A stretch of DNA of 64,000 nucleotides from Lysobacter_L cavernae (GTDB lineage: Bacteria > Pseudomonadota > Gammaproteobacteria > Xanthomonadales > Xanthomonadaceae): contig NZ_JBHRXK010000001.1 in NCBI RefSeq assembly GCF_042648505.1, forward strand, positions 496,001-560,000, given 5' to 3'. Below are positions 27,347 to 36,520 of this stretch, in pieces; position 1 is the stretch's first letter; each line of letters opens with the position of its first letter. Below the pieces are notes generated by a model. That model was not told the origin of the DNA, searched no databases, and saw only the letters and a program-made list of their open reading frames with translations. The position numbers were made by a program, and so were the translations under genes.

Positions 27347-28906
27347 ATGTCATCGTCCTCCTCCAGCACCGCCCCCGCCCAGGCCGGCTTCCGTCCGCCC
27401 AACATCGCGCTGACCACGCTCGGCCTGGCGCTGGCGTCGTTCATGCAGGTGCTCGACCTCACCATCGCCAACGTGTCGCTGCCGACCATCTCCGGCAACC
27501 TCGGCGGCAGCGCCAATCAGGCGACCTGGGTGATCACCTCGTTCGCGGTGAGCAACGCCATCGCGTTGCCGCTGACCGGCTGGCTGACGCGCCACTTCGG
27601 CGAGCGCAAGCTGTTCGTCTGGGCCACGCTCCTGTTCGTGGTCGCCTCGCTGCTGTGCGGCCTGGCCAGCAGCATGGGCTTGCTGGTCGCCGCGCGCGCG
27701 CTGCAGGGCTTCGTCGCCGGGCCGATGTACCCGATCACGCAGGCACTGTTGATCTCGATCTATCCACCGCACAAACGCGGCCAGGCGATCGCCTTGCTGG
27801 CGATGGTGACGGTGGTCGCGCCGATCGCCGGGCCGATCCTCGGCGGCTGGATCACCGACAACTACAGCTGGGAATGGATCTTCTTCATCAACGTGCCGAT
27901 CGGAATCTTCGCCAGCCTGGTGGTCGGCAGGCAGTTGCGCGGTCGCCCCGAGAAGCTCGAGAAACCCAAGATGGACTACGTCGGCCTGATCACCTTGGTG
28001 ATCGGTGTCGGCGCGCTGCAGATCCTGCTCGATCTGGGCAATGACGAGGACTGGTTCCGCTCGCACCTGATCGTGGCCCTGGCGATCGTGTCGGCGATCG
28101 CGCTGGCGGTGTTCGTGATCTGGGAGCTGACCGACAAGGACCCGATCGTCAACCTGCGCCTGTTCCGTCACCGCAACTTCAGTGCCGGCACCGCGGCGAT
28201 GGTGGTCGCGTACGCGGCGTTCTTCAGCGTCGGCATCCTGGTGCCGCTGTGGCTGCAGCGCAATCTCGGCTACACCGCGATCTGGGCCGGCTTCGCCACC
28301 GCGCCGATCGGCATCCTGCCGGTGCTGCTGACGCCCTTCGTCGGCAAGTACGCGCACAAGTTCGACCTGCGCTGGCTGGCCACGTTCGCCTTCATCGCGA
28401 TGGCGATGACCAGTTTCGCGCGATCGGGCTTCAACCTCGACGTGGATTTCCGCCACATCGCGATGGTGCAGCTGTTCCAGGGCTTCGGTGTGGCGTTGTT
28501 CTTCATGCCGGTGCTGCAGATCCTGCTGTCGGACCTGCAACCGCACGAGATCGCTGCCGGCTCGGGTCTGGCGACGTTCATGCGCACGCTCGGCGGCAGC
28601 TTCGCCGCCTCGCTCACCACCTACGCCTGGACCGAGCGCGGCGCCGTGCACCACGCCCACCTGACCGAGAAGGTTTCCGGCTACGACCCGGCCACCGTCG
28701 ACACCGTCACACGCATGGGCGGCGGCGACCTGCAGCGCGGCGCGGTGATGCTGGAGCGCATGATCTCCAACCAGGCCGCACAGATCAGCTTCAACGAGAT
28801 CTTCTACCTGCTCGGCCTCATCTTCCTCGGGGTGATCGCCTTCGTCTGGCTCGCCAAACCGCCGTTCGTGGCCAAGGTCAGCGGCGCGGCCGCGGGTGGA
28901 CATTGA
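27347..28906 (+). CDS. emrB: EmrB-like multidrug exporter (MFS, DHA2 family)
   Basis: Proton-driven inner-membrane pump of 519 residues with 14 predicted transmembrane segments. DHA2 signatures are clear: LDLTIANVSLPTISGNLGG in helix 1, the loop motif GWLTRHFGERKLFVWATLLF, and motif C GPILGGWITDNYSWEWIFFINVPIG in helix 5. With the upstream adaptor and outer-membrane lipoprotein it makes a complete EmrAB-TolC-type system, probably for hydrophobic toxicants. Unlike the tightly packed upstream genes it is separated by 236 bases carrying repeat hairpins, so its expression may be partly uncoupled. Confidence 0.94.
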   Translation: MSSSSSSTAPAQAGFRPPNIALTTLGLALASFMQVLDLTIANVSLPTISGNLGGSANQATWVITSFAVSNAIALPLTGWLTRHFGERKLFVWATLLFVVASLLCGLASSMGLLVAARALQGFVAGPMYPITQALLISIYPPHKRGQAIALLAMVTVVAPIAGPILGGWITDNYSWEWIFFINVPIGIFASLVVGRQLRGRPEKLEKPKMDYVGLITLVIGVGALQILLDLGNDEDWFRSHLIVALAIVSAIALAVFVIWELTDKDPIVNLRLFRHRNFSAGTAAMVVAYAAFFSVGILVPLWLQRNLGYTAIWAGFATAPIGILPVLLTPFVGKYAHKFDLRWLATFAFIAMAMTSFARSGFNLDVDFRHIAMVQLFQGFGVALFFMPVLQILLSDLQPHEIAAGSGLATFMRTLGGSFAASLTTYAWTERGAVHHAHLTEKVSGYDPATVDTVTRMGGGDLQRGAVMLERMISNQAAQISFNEIFYLLGLIFLGVIAFVWLAKPPFVAKVSGAAAGGH

Positions 28907-29017
28907 GCCGCAGGCGCCTCGACAAGGGCCAGGCGGACCTCGCCCTTGTGACTTGCGGTGCCCGCCACGCCGCACCGCTCGCGTTATAGGGGGCATGACC
29001 TCCACGGTGAGTCGACG

Positions 29018-29896
29018 ATGGACCCGTCCCAATCCGCGCCCCATCAGTACGTGCTCACCCTGTCCTGTCCCGACCGTCCCGGCATCGTCCATGCCGTCAC
29101 CGGCCATCTGTTCCGGCATGGCGGCAACATCCTCGAATCGCAGCAGTACAACGACCTCGACACGGATCGTTTCTTCATGCGCACCGTGTTCGCCCTGCCG
29201 GCGGTGGAATCGTCTTTCGAGGTGTTGCAGGATGGCTTCGACGCGCTGGCACAGGGGTTTGGCATGCGCTGGACCCTGCGCGACCGCAGCCAGCGGCGGC
29301 GGGTCATGCTGCTGGCCTCGAAGTTCGACCATTGCCTGGCCGACGTGCTCTACCGTTGGCGCATCGGTGAACTGCCGATGGAGATCACCGCGATCGTCGC
29401 CAACCACCCGCGCGACACCTACCGCCACCTCGACTTCGACGGCGCACCGTTTCACTACCTGCCGGTCGACCAGGGCCGCAGGCACGAGCAGGAAGCGGTG
29501 CTGGGATCACTGATCGAAAACACCCAGACCGAGCTGGTGGTACTGGCGCGCTACATGCAGGTGCTGTCGGCGACGCTGACCGAGCGTCTGGCCGGACGCT
29601 GCATCAATATCCACCACTCGTTCCTGCCCGGCTTCAAGGGCGCACGGCCTTACCACCACGCCCACGCCCGTGGCGTGAAACTGATCGGCGCCACCGCGCA
29701 CTTCGTCACTGCCGATCTCGACGAAGGTCCGATCATCGAGCAGGACACCCAGCGCGTCAGCCACCACGACACCCCCGCCGACCTGATCCGCATCGGTCGC
29801 GACATCGAGCGCCGCGTGCTGGCGCAGGCGCTGCGCTACTACCTCGACGACCGCATCCTGCTCAACGATGGCAAGACGGTGGTGTTCGCGGTCTAG
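29018..29896 (+). CDS. purU: Formyltetrahydrofolate deformylase PurU
   Basis: Hydrolyses 10-formyl-THF to formate and THF, balancing one-carbon pools. The 292 residues comprise an N-terminal ACT domain (YVLTLSCPDRPGIVHAVTGHLFRHGGNILESQQYND) and a formyltransferase-like domain (RRRVMLLASKFDHCLADVLYRW, INIHHSFLPGFKGARPYHHA, ATAHFVTADLDEGPIIEQD with catalytic Asp and His). The ATG at 29018 starts the conserved ACT region. Convergent with radA, 27 bases apart. Confidence 0.96.
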   Translation: MDPSQSAPHQYVLTLSCPDRPGIVHAVTGHLFRHGGNILESQQYNDLDTDRFFMRTVFALPAVESSFEVLQDGFDALAQGFGMRWTLRDRSQRRRVMLLASKFDHCLADVLYRWRIGELPMEITAIVANHPRDTYRHLDFDGAPFHYLPVDQGRRHEQEAVLGSLIENTQTELVVLARYMQVLSATLTERLAGRCINIHHSFLPGFKGARPYHHAHARGVKLIGATAHFVTADLDEGPIIEQDTQRVSHHDTPADLIRIGRDIERRVLAQALRYYLDDRILLNDGKTVVFAV

Positions 29897-29923
29897 AAAC
29901 CGGGCGATTACGGCGGAACAGCG

Positions 29924-31339
29924 TCAATCCGCAGCCGCTTCCAGCGCCTCGGCCAGCCGCTCTACCGCAATCACGGCCATGTCGCCGACCTTGCCGCTCT
30001 TGGGGGCATTGCCCTTGGGCACGATCGCGCGCTTGAAGCCGTGCGTGGCGGCTTCCTTCAATCGTTCCTCGCCGTTCGGCACCGGGCGGATCTCGCCCGA
30101 TAGTCCAACCTCGCCGAAGGCCACGGTCTGCTCGGCCAGCGGCCGGTCGCGCAGCGACGACAGCACGGCGAGCAGCACCGGCAGGTCGGCGGCGGTCTCC
30201 TGCACGCGGATGCCGCCGACCACGTTGACGAACACGTCCTGATCACCGACACCCACCCCGCCGTGGCGATGCAGCACCGCCAGCAGCATCGCCAGGCGGT
30301 TGCCCTCCATGCCGACCGCAACGCGGCGCGGGTTCGACAGCGGCGAGGCATCGACCAGCGCCTGCACTTCCACCATCAGCGGCCGCGTGCCCTCGCGCGT
30401 GACCATCACGCAGCTGCCCGGCTGTGGGCTGCGGCTGCCCGACAGGAAGATCGCCGAAGGGTTGGGCACTTCGCGCAGGCCCTTGTCGCTCATCGCGAAC
30501 ACGCCCAGTTCGTTGACCGCGCCGAAGCGGTTCTTGAACGCGCGCAGCACACGGAAACGACTGCCGCTTTCGCCCTCGAAATACAGCACCGCATCGACCA
30601 TGTGCTCAAGCACGCGCGGGCCGGCGATGCCGCCCTCCTTGGTGACGTGGCCGACCAGGAATACGGCGGTGCCGGTTTCCTTGGCATAGCGCACCAGCCG
30701 TGCCGCACTCTCGCGCACCTGGCTGACCGAGCCCGGCGCCGCACTCAATTCCTCGGTCCACAGGGTCTGCACCGAATCCGCCACGATCAGGCTCGGCCGC
30801 ATCTTCGCCGCGTGCTCGAGGATGCGCTCGACGCCGGTCTCGGCCAGCGCATGCACGCCATCGATCGGCAAGCCCAGGCGCGCAGCGCGGCCGGCAACCT
30901 GTCCCAGCGACTCCTCGCCGGTCACGTACAGGCCCGGCAGGGTCTGCGCCATCTGGCTGATCGCCTGCAACAGCAGGGTCGACTTGCCGATGCCCGGGTC
31001 GCCGCCGACCAGCACCACCGAACCGTGCACCAGCCCGCCGCCCAGCACGCGATCGAATTCGCCAATGCCGGTGCCGACGCGCGCCTCCTCGGAATGACTC
31101 ACGTCCTTCAGCGCCGTGACCGCCGGCGCATCGACCTTGCCGGCCCAACTGCTGCGCCGGCTGGCCGCGACGCCGCCGGCGGCCTTGGTGGCCGGCTCGA
31201 CGACGAATTCGCTCAACGTGTTCCAGCCGCCGCACTCACCGCACTGCCCCTGCCACTTGTTGTAGTCGGCCCCGCATTCGGAACAGACATAGGCGGTGCG
31301 GGCGGCCTTGGCCGAGGACTTGGCGACGGGTTTGGACAT
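29924..31339 (-). CDS. radA: DNA repair protein RadA (Sms)
   Basis: RecA-like ATPase and helicase that processes recombination intermediates. The 471-residue protein has a four-cysteine zinc finger at the N-terminus (CSECG and CGECGGW), Walker A GGDPGIGKSTLLLQ, ESLGQVAGRAARLGL, the RadA-specific KNRFG motif, and a C-terminal Lon-like domain (VGGIRVQETAADLPVLLAVLSSLRDRPL, GEVGLSGEIRPV). The ATG at 31339 begins the conserved region. It lies 98 bases after a small unknown gene on the same strand. Confidence 0.97.
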   Translation of the reverse strand: MSKPVAKSSAKAARTAYVCSECGADYNKWQGQCGECGGWNTLSEFVVEPATKAAGGVAASRRSSWAGKVDAPAVTALKDVSHSEEARVGTGIGEFDRVLGGGLVHGSVVLVGGDPGIGKSTLLLQAISQMAQTLPGLYVTGEESLGQVAGRAARLGLPIDGVHALAETGVERILEHAAKMRPSLIVADSVQTLWTEELSAAPGSVSQVRESAARLVRYAKETGTAVFLVGHVTKEGGIAGPRVLEHMVDAVLYFEGESGSRFRVLRAFKNRFGAVNELGVFAMSDKGLREVPNPSAIFLSGSRSPQPGSCVMVTREGTRPLMVEVQALVDASPLSNPRRVAVGMEGNRLAMLLAVLHRHGGVGVGDQDVFVNVVGGIRVQETAADLPVLLAVLSSLRDRPLAEQTVAFGEVGLSGEIRPVPNGEERLKEAATHGFKRAIVPKGNAPKSGKVGDMAVIAVERLAEALEAAAD

Positions 31340-31437
31340 GGCGGTGGCACATCGGGAAAGTCCCGCACTGTACCGGGCCTGCGTCGCGTCGCGCGAGACT
31401 GGCGATTGGATTGCCCCTGTCTGCGGTGTTCGCGCCG

Positions 31438-31725
31438 CTACGCCGCAAAGCGCACGTGATGCTCGGGATAGAACGCGCTCAGCTCCTGCTGCGGCGTACC
31501 GAGCAGGCCCGCGACATCGCCTTGCGGGACGACACTGTAGCCGCGTGCATCGATGTCCTTGACGATGCCCTGCCAATCCAGCCGCGGCGTCGCCATGTCG
31601 CTGTCCATGACCCAGCCGAAGTGCAATTCGCCCAGCGCAGTCATTTCCTCGTCCGGCAATGGCGCCCCGCAAGGAGCCACTACATAGCCTTCGTCTGCGC
31701 CCACCACAAATACATCCATCCGCAT
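31438..31725 (-). CDS. Hypothetical protein, 95 residues
   Basis: I do not recognise this protein. The reading frame looks real: mixed hydrophobic and charged composition without the Arg/Ala bias of spurious frames, and an AAGGTG ribosome-binding site before the ATG at 31725. It begins MRMDVFVVGADEGYVVAPCG and contains LGELHFGWVMDSDMATPRLDW and VKDIDARGYSVVPQGDVAGLLG. The early beta-strand followed by acidic residues, and no signal peptide or membrane segment, suggest a small cytoplasmic protein. It precedes radA by 98 bases on the same strand and could share its transcript. Confidence 0.6.
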   Translation of the reverse strand: MRMDVFVVGADEGYVVAPCGAPLPDEEMTALGELHFGWVMDSDMATPRLDWQGIVKDIDARGYSVVPQGDVAGLLGTPQQELSAFYPEHHVRFAA

Positions 31726-31892
31726 GTTCAACACCTTGTCGATACCTCATCCAAGGACAGGCGGCATGGTGGCGATCTCAAGGCTAAAAATTGGTGAACA
31801 TGGCATTGCCGAACCATGAAACGTTCATCCTGCGCAGCGCCGTGGGCCACGGAGCGCCTTCGGTGGGATGCGACGCAAAGCTGCAACCCGCG

Positions 31893-31920
31893 CAAACACA
31901 AAACCCCGCATCAGCGGGGC
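31893..31920 (-). terminator. Terminator of the tRNA-Thr gene
   Basis: Leftward reading gives GCCCCGC, loop TGAT, GCGGGG, then TTTTGTGTTT. It lies about 72 bases after the tRNA 3' end. Confidence 0.85.
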
Positions 31921-31991
31921 TTTGGGAGCGTCCGGCCGGTCTGCGGCCTTCGGATCATTCACCGGGCGGTCATACCGCCGTCGGAGCCACA

Positions 31992-32067
31992 TGGTGCCGG
32001 AAATAGGAATCGAACCTACGACCTACGCATTACGAATGCGCCGCTCTACCAACTGAGCTATTCCGGC
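31992..32067 (-). tRNA. tRNA-Thr (anticodon CGT)
   Basis: A 76-base cloverleaf read leftward: acceptor stem GCCGGAA/TTCCGGC, D arm GCTCAGTTGGTAGAGC, anticodon arm GCGCA-TTCGTAA-TGCGT with anticodon CGT (reads ACG), variable loop AGGTC, T arm GTAGG-TTCGATT-CCTAT, discriminator A, and encoded CCA. The anticodon stem and T stem each contain one G-T wobble. Confidence 0.97.
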
Positions 32068-32118
32068 ATGAAACCTTGCCCGTGGGCCACCCGCGCCGGC
32101 AAAGCGTGCGGGAGGCGA

Positions 32119-32148
32119 ATTCTAGGCGCTACGCGGCTTTGCGGTCAA
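32119..32148 (-). promoter_or_regulatory. Promoter of tRNA-Thr
   Basis: Leftward TTGACC (32143-32148) and TAGAAT (32119-32124) with an 18-base spacer; 5 of 6 matches to each sigma-70 hexamer. The -35 overlaps the ispH stop codon and lies in the palindrome GGTCAATTGACC. Expected start of transcription is about 45 bases before the tRNA. Confidence 0.7.
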
Positions 32149-33110
32149 TTGACCAGTTGCAGGCGCAGCTCCTTGGGCAGCGCGAAGACCATGTCCTCGG
32201 GCTCGCCGTCCAGCTCGCCCACGTGCTGGGCGCCCAGCTCGCGCAGGCGCTCGATCACCCCGCGTACCAGCACTTCCGGGGCCGAGGCGCCGGCGGTGAT
32301 GCCGATGCGCTTGCGACCCTGCACCCAGGCCGGGTTGATCTCGACCGCGCCGTCGATCAGATAGGCCTCGATGCCCTCACGCTCGGCCAGTTCGCGCAGC
32401 CGGTTGGAGTTGGAGCTGTTGATCGAGCCGACCACCAGCACCAGGTCGCACTTGGCCGCGAGTTCGCGCACAGCGTCCTGGCGATTCTGGGTGGCGTAGC
32501 AGATGTCGTCGTGGCGCGGCCCCTGAATCGCCGGGAACTTGGTCTTGAGCGCCTCGATCACCACGCGCGTGTCATCCACCGACAACGTGGTCTGGGTGGT
32601 GTACGCCAGATTCTCGGGCTGGCCCACCACCAGCGCGGCGACATCGTCGGTGTCCTCGACCAGATAGATGTGGCCACTTGAAGCGAGCCCTGAGCCGATT
32701 TCGCGCTTCCACTGGCCCATGGTGCCTTCGACTTCCGGGTGGCCTTCATGGCCAACCAGCACGACATCGCGACCGGCGCGGCAATGCCGCGACACTTCCA
32801 GGTGGACCTTGGTCACCAGCGGGCAGGTCGCGTCGAACACCTTGAGTGCACGGCGTTCTGCCTCCTCGCGCACGGCCTTGGAGACGCCGTGGGCGCTGAA
32901 GATCACCGTGGCGCCGTCCGGCACCTCGTCGAGTTCCTCGACGAAGACCGCGCCGCGGTGCTTGAGGTCGTCGACCACGAAGCGGTTGTGCACGACCTCG
33001 TGACGCACGTAGATCGGCGCGCCGAGGGTCTCGATCGCGCGCTTGACGATCTCGATGGCGCGGTCGACACCGGCACAGAAACCGCGGGGGTTGGCGAGCA
33101 GTACGTCCAT
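32145..33110 (-). CDS. ispH: 4-hydroxy-3-methylbut-2-enyl diphosphate reductase IspH
   Basis: Last step of the MEP isoprenoid pathway, giving IPP and DMAPP. The 321-residue iron-sulfur enzyme has its three cluster cysteines at Cys12 (RGFCAGVDRAI), Cys96 (DATCPLVTKVH) and Cys204 (ICYATQNRQ). Active-site residues are in HEVVHN, GHEGHPEVEGTMGQ, TQTTLS and SINSSNSNRL. It is the last gene of the leftward run ribF-ileS-lspA-ispH and begins 9 bases after lspA. Confidence 0.97.
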   Translation of the reverse strand: MDVLLANPRGFCAGVDRAIEIVKRAIETLGAPIYVRHEVVHNRFVVDDLKHRGAVFVEELDEVPDGATVIFSAHGVSKAVREEAERRALKVFDATCPLVTKVHLEVSRHCRAGRDVVLVGHEGHPEVEGTMGQWKREIGSGLASSGHIYLVEDTDDVAALVVGQPENLAYTTQTTLSVDDTRVVIEALKTKFPAIQGPRHDDICYATQNRQDAVRELAAKCDLVLVVGSINSSNSNRLRELAEREGIEAYLIDGAVEINPAWVQGRKRIGITAGASAPEVLVRGVIERLRELGAQHVGELDGEPEDMVFALPKELRLQLVN

Positions 33111-33119
33111 GGCGTGATT

Positions 33120-33635
33120 TTACTCCCCTGCCCGCTTGTCAGGCTTGCCGTCTGGTTTGCCGCCGAACAGCCCGAACAGGGCGATGCCGACCGCGCCGGC
33201 GACGATCGCCGAATCGGCGATGTTGAACGCCGGCCAGTAGTGGTCGCGCCAGTGCCACTGGATGAAATCGACCACATGGCCGTGCAGCAGGCGGTCGATC
33301 ACGTTGCCGATCGCACCGCCGATCACCAGCGCGAACGGCAGCGCATTCTTCCAGTCGCGACGCGGGGTGCGTGTCAGCCAGTAGCCGAGCAGTCCGGTGA
33401 TCGCCAGCGCCAGCACCACGAAGAAGTACTTCTGCCAGCCGCCGGCGTCGCTGAGAAAGCTGAACGCCGCACCAGTGTTGTAGGTGCGGTACCAGTTCCA
33501 GAAGCCTTCGATCACCGGTATCGCGGTGTACTCGGGCAGCGCCTTCAGCACCCACAGCTTGGTCAGCTGATCGAGCACGATCACCAGGGCCGACAACCCC
33601 AGCCACGGCAACGCGTTGGGTCGCACCGCCGCCAT
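33120..33635 (-). CDS. lspA: Lipoprotein signal peptidase LspA
   Basis: Inner-membrane aspartyl peptidase that cleaves prolipoprotein signal peptides. The 171-residue protein has four transmembrane segments and the family motifs VLDQLTKLWV, YNTGAAFSFL, GGAIGNVIDRLLHGHVVDFI and FNIADSAI, the last two holding the catalytic Asp pair. The ATG at 33635 overlaps the ileS stop codon as TGATG. The C-terminal tail GGKPDGKPDKRAGE is charged and cytoplasmic. Confidence 0.96.
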   Translation of the reverse strand: MAAVRPNALPWLGLSALVIVLDQLTKLWVLKALPEYTAIPVIEGFWNWYRTYNTGAAFSFLSDAGGWQKYFFVVLALAITGLLGYWLTRTPRRDWKNALPFALVIGGAIGNVIDRLLHGHVVDFIQWHWRDHYWPAFNIADSAIVAGAVGIALFGLFGGKPDGKPDKRAGE

Positions 33636-36511
33636 CAGAACCACCTCCGGTCTTCGCCAGCGCCTTCGATGTTCTCGACGCAGCGGCCGCACAGGCCCGG
33701 ATGCGCGGTATCGGTGCCAACGTCGGCGCGGTATTGCCAGCAGCGCACGCACTTGCTCTTGCCGGTCGGCGTCGCCAGCACGGCGATGTCCTTGACGGTG
33801 TCGTCGGCGATGATCTCGACGTCGCCGCTGATGAACAGGAACCGCAACTCGTCGGCAAACGGCGCCAGCCAGTTCTGGTCGGCGACGCCGCAGCGCAACG
33901 CGAGCTCGGCCTCGAGCGCGGCGCCGATCTCGCCGGCGGCGCGCATCGGCTCCAGCGTCTTGCTGATGTCCTCGCGCAACGCCAGCAGGCGATCGAAATC
34001 CTCGGCCGACAGCGGCGCGTCCTCTGGCAGCACGGCCAGTCCGTCGTACCAGGTGGCGAACAGCACATTGTCCTCGTGCTCACCGGGCAGGTAACGCCAC
34101 ATCTCGTCGGCGGTGAAGCTCAGCACCGGCGCGATCCAGCGCACGAACGCCTCGGCGATGCGGTACATCGCACTCTGCGCCGAGCGGCGCCCGCGCGAGT
34201 CCTCCGGCATCGTGTACAGGCGGTCCTTGGTCACGTCCAGGTACAGCGAGCCGAGATCGACACTGCAGAAGTTCGACAGCGCCTGCACGATCTCGGCGAA
34301 GTCGTAACGCTCGTAGGCGGATGCGATGCGGTCCTGCAGCTGCGCGGCGCGATGCACGATCCAACGGTCGAGCGCGACCATGTCCTCGAGCGGACGCAGG
34401 TGCACGACCGGATCGAAGCCGTTGAGATTGGCGAGCAGGAAACGCGCGGTGTTGCGGATGCGACGGTAGACGTCGGCGTTGCGCTTGAGGATGTTGTCGG
34501 ACACCGAGATTTCGTTGCGGTAATCGGTCGAGGCGATCCACAGGCGCAGCACGTCGGCGCCCATCGCGTTGATGACCTTCTGTGGCTCGACCGTGTTGCC
34601 GAGCGACTTGGACATCTTCTTGCCCTGCTCGTCGACAGTGAAACCATGCGTCAGCACCTGCCGGTAAGGCGCCACGCCGTCCATCGCCACTCCGGTCAGC
34701 AGCGAGCTGTGGAACCAGCCGCGATGCTGGTCGGAGCCTTCCAGGTACAGGTCGGCCGGCTTGTACAGGCCGTCCTGCGGGCGCTGGGCGAGCACGCACT
34801 CATGGCTGACACCGGAGTCGAACCAGACGTCGAGGATGTCGGTGACTTTCTCGTAGCGCGCCGCCTCGTCGCCAAGCAGGTCCTGCGCGGTCATCGCATA
34901 CCAGGCGTCGGCGCCTTCCCATTCGACCTTGTCGGCGACCTGGCGCATCACCTCGGCCGAGCGCGGGTGCGGTTCACCGGTCTCGCGGTCGTAGAACAGC
35001 GCGATCGGCACGCCCCAGTAACGCTGGCGCGAGATCGTCCAGTCCGGACGGCCTTCGATCATGTTGTAGATGCGCGCCTCGCCCCACTCCGGCACCCAGC
35101 CGACCTTGCCGATCTGTGCCAACGCGTCGCGGCGCAGGTTGGCCTGTTCCATCGAGATGAACCACTGCGGCGTGGCGCGGAACGCCACCGGCGTCTTGTG
35201 GCGCCAGCAATGCGGGTAGCTGTGGGTGAGCTTGCTTGCGGCAAGCAGATGACCGCTGGCGCGCAACACGCCAAGGATGGGCTCGGCGGCTTTCCAGATG
35301 TGCAGGCCGGCGAGCGTGACGCCCTCGCCATCGACAGCTTGGGCCGGCGGTGTCGACGGCAGGTACAGGCCGCGGCCGTCGACCGGATTGATCTGCGCCG
35401 CGGTGTAGCCATCAAGCAGCCCGTCCTTCAGCGCGACCGCGTAGTCCTCCTGGCCGTGGCCCGGAGCGGTGTGGACCACGCCAGTGCCGTCTTCGGCGGA
35501 GACGTGATCGCCAACCAGCACAGGGATGTCGCGCTGTGCGTAGAACGGATGCTGCAACCGCTGGCCGGCCAGATCCGCGCCCTGCGCGTGACCGAGCACC
35601 ACCACGTCTTCGATGCCGTAGCGTGCCAACGACCCGGTTGCCAGCGCCTCGGCCAGCACGAGCAGGCGACGGCCGCCGTCAGCCGCACGCGGGCCTTCGA
35701 CCAGCACGTAGTCCAGCTCGGGACCGACCGTCACCGCCAGGCTCGCCGGCAGCGTCCACGGCGTGGTCGTCCAGATCGGCATCGCCACGCGCACGTCGTC
35801 GTCGATGGTGGCGCCGAACAGCGCCGCCAGTGCGGCCGGGCGACGCGCGTCGTAGGCGACGTCGATGGCGTCGGACACCTTGTCGGCGTACTCGATCTCG
35901 GCCTCCGCCAGCGCCGAGCCGCAGTCAAAGCACCAGTGTACCGGCTTGGCACCGCGCACCAGGTGGCCGCGTTCGACGATCTTCGCCAGCGAACGGATGG
36001 TGTCCGCCTCGTAGCGGAAATCCATCGTCCGGTATGGATTTTCCCAGTCACCGAGCACACCCAGGCGCTTGAAGTCGCGGCGCTGCAGGTCGATCTGTTC
36101 TGCGGCGTATTCGCGGCACTTCTGCCGGAACGCGGCCGCATCGAGCTTGTCGCCGACCTTGCCGTACTTCTTCTCGACCTGGTGCTCGATCGGCAGACCG
36201 TGGCAGTCCCAACCCGGCACATAGGGCGCATCGAAGCCGGCCAGCAGCTTCGACTTCACCACGATGTCCTTGAGCACCTTGTTGACAGCGTGGCCGATAT
36301 GGATCGCGCCGTTGGCGTACGGCGGACCGTCGTGCAGCACGAAGCGGCGCTCGCGGTTGCCGACCTTTTCGCGGATGCGCTGGTACAGCTCCTCGCCCTC
36401 CCAGCGCGCCAGCGTCTCCGGCTCGCGCTTGGGCAGGTCGCCGCGCATCGGGAACTCCGTCGCGGGCAGGTGCAAGGTGGTTTTGTACTGGTTCTGATCG
36501 TTATTGGTCAC
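33635..36511 (-). CDS. ileS: Isoleucine-tRNA ligase
   Basis: Charges tRNA-Ile. The 958-residue class I synthetase shows the HIGH motif as GAIHIGHA, KMSKS as GKKMSKSLGN, the editing domain (WTTTPWTLPASLAV, GTGVVHTAPGHGQEDY), and a C-terminal zinc finger (CVRCW and CGRCVENI). The start is a GTG at 36511 ten bases after ribF; similarity to other xanthomonad IleS N-termini (LPATEFPMRGDLPKREP) begins just after it. Its stop overlaps the lspA start. The order ribF-ileS-lspA-ispH is widely conserved in proteobacteria. Confidence 0.97.
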   Translation of the reverse strand: MTNNDQNQYKTTLHLPATEFPMRGDLPKREPETLARWEGEELYQRIREKVGNRERRFVLHDGPPYANGAIHIGHAVNKVLKDIVVKSKLLAGFDAPYVPGWDCHGLPIEHQVEKKYGKVGDKLDAAAFRQKCREYAAEQIDLQRRDFKRLGVLGDWENPYRTMDFRYEADTIRSLAKIVERGHLVRGAKPVHWCFDCGSALAEAEIEYADKVSDAIDVAYDARRPAALAALFGATIDDDVRVAMPIWTTTPWTLPASLAVTVGPELDYVLVEGPRAADGGRRLLVLAEALATGSLARYGIEDVVVLGHAQGADLAGQRLQHPFYAQRDIPVLVGDHVSAEDGTGVVHTAPGHGQEDYAVALKDGLLDGYTAAQINPVDGRGLYLPSTPPAQAVDGEGVTLAGLHIWKAAEPILGVLRASGHLLAASKLTHSYPHCWRHKTPVAFRATPQWFISMEQANLRRDALAQIGKVGWVPEWGEARIYNMIEGRPDWTISRQRYWGVPIALFYDRETGEPHPRSAEVMRQVADKVEWEGADAWYAMTAQDLLGDEAARYEKVTDILDVWFDSGVSHECVLAQRPQDGLYKPADLYLEGSDQHRGWFHSSLLTGVAMDGVAPYRQVLTHGFTVDEQGKKMSKSLGNTVEPQKVINAMGADVLRLWIASTDYRNEISVSDNILKRNADVYRRIRNTARFLLANLNGFDPVVHLRPLEDMVALDRWIVHRAAQLQDRIASAYERYDFAEIVQALSNFCSVDLGSLYLDVTKDRLYTMPEDSRGRRSAQSAMYRIAEAFVRWIAPVLSFTADEMWRYLPGEHEDNVLFATWYDGLAVLPEDAPLSAEDFDRLLALREDISKTLEPMRAAGEIGAALEAELALRCGVADQNWLAPFADELRFLFISGDVEIIADDTVKDIAVLATPTGKSKCVRCWQYRADVGTDTAHPGLCGRCVENIEGAGEDRRWF

Positions 36512-36520
36512 AGCGGGCGC

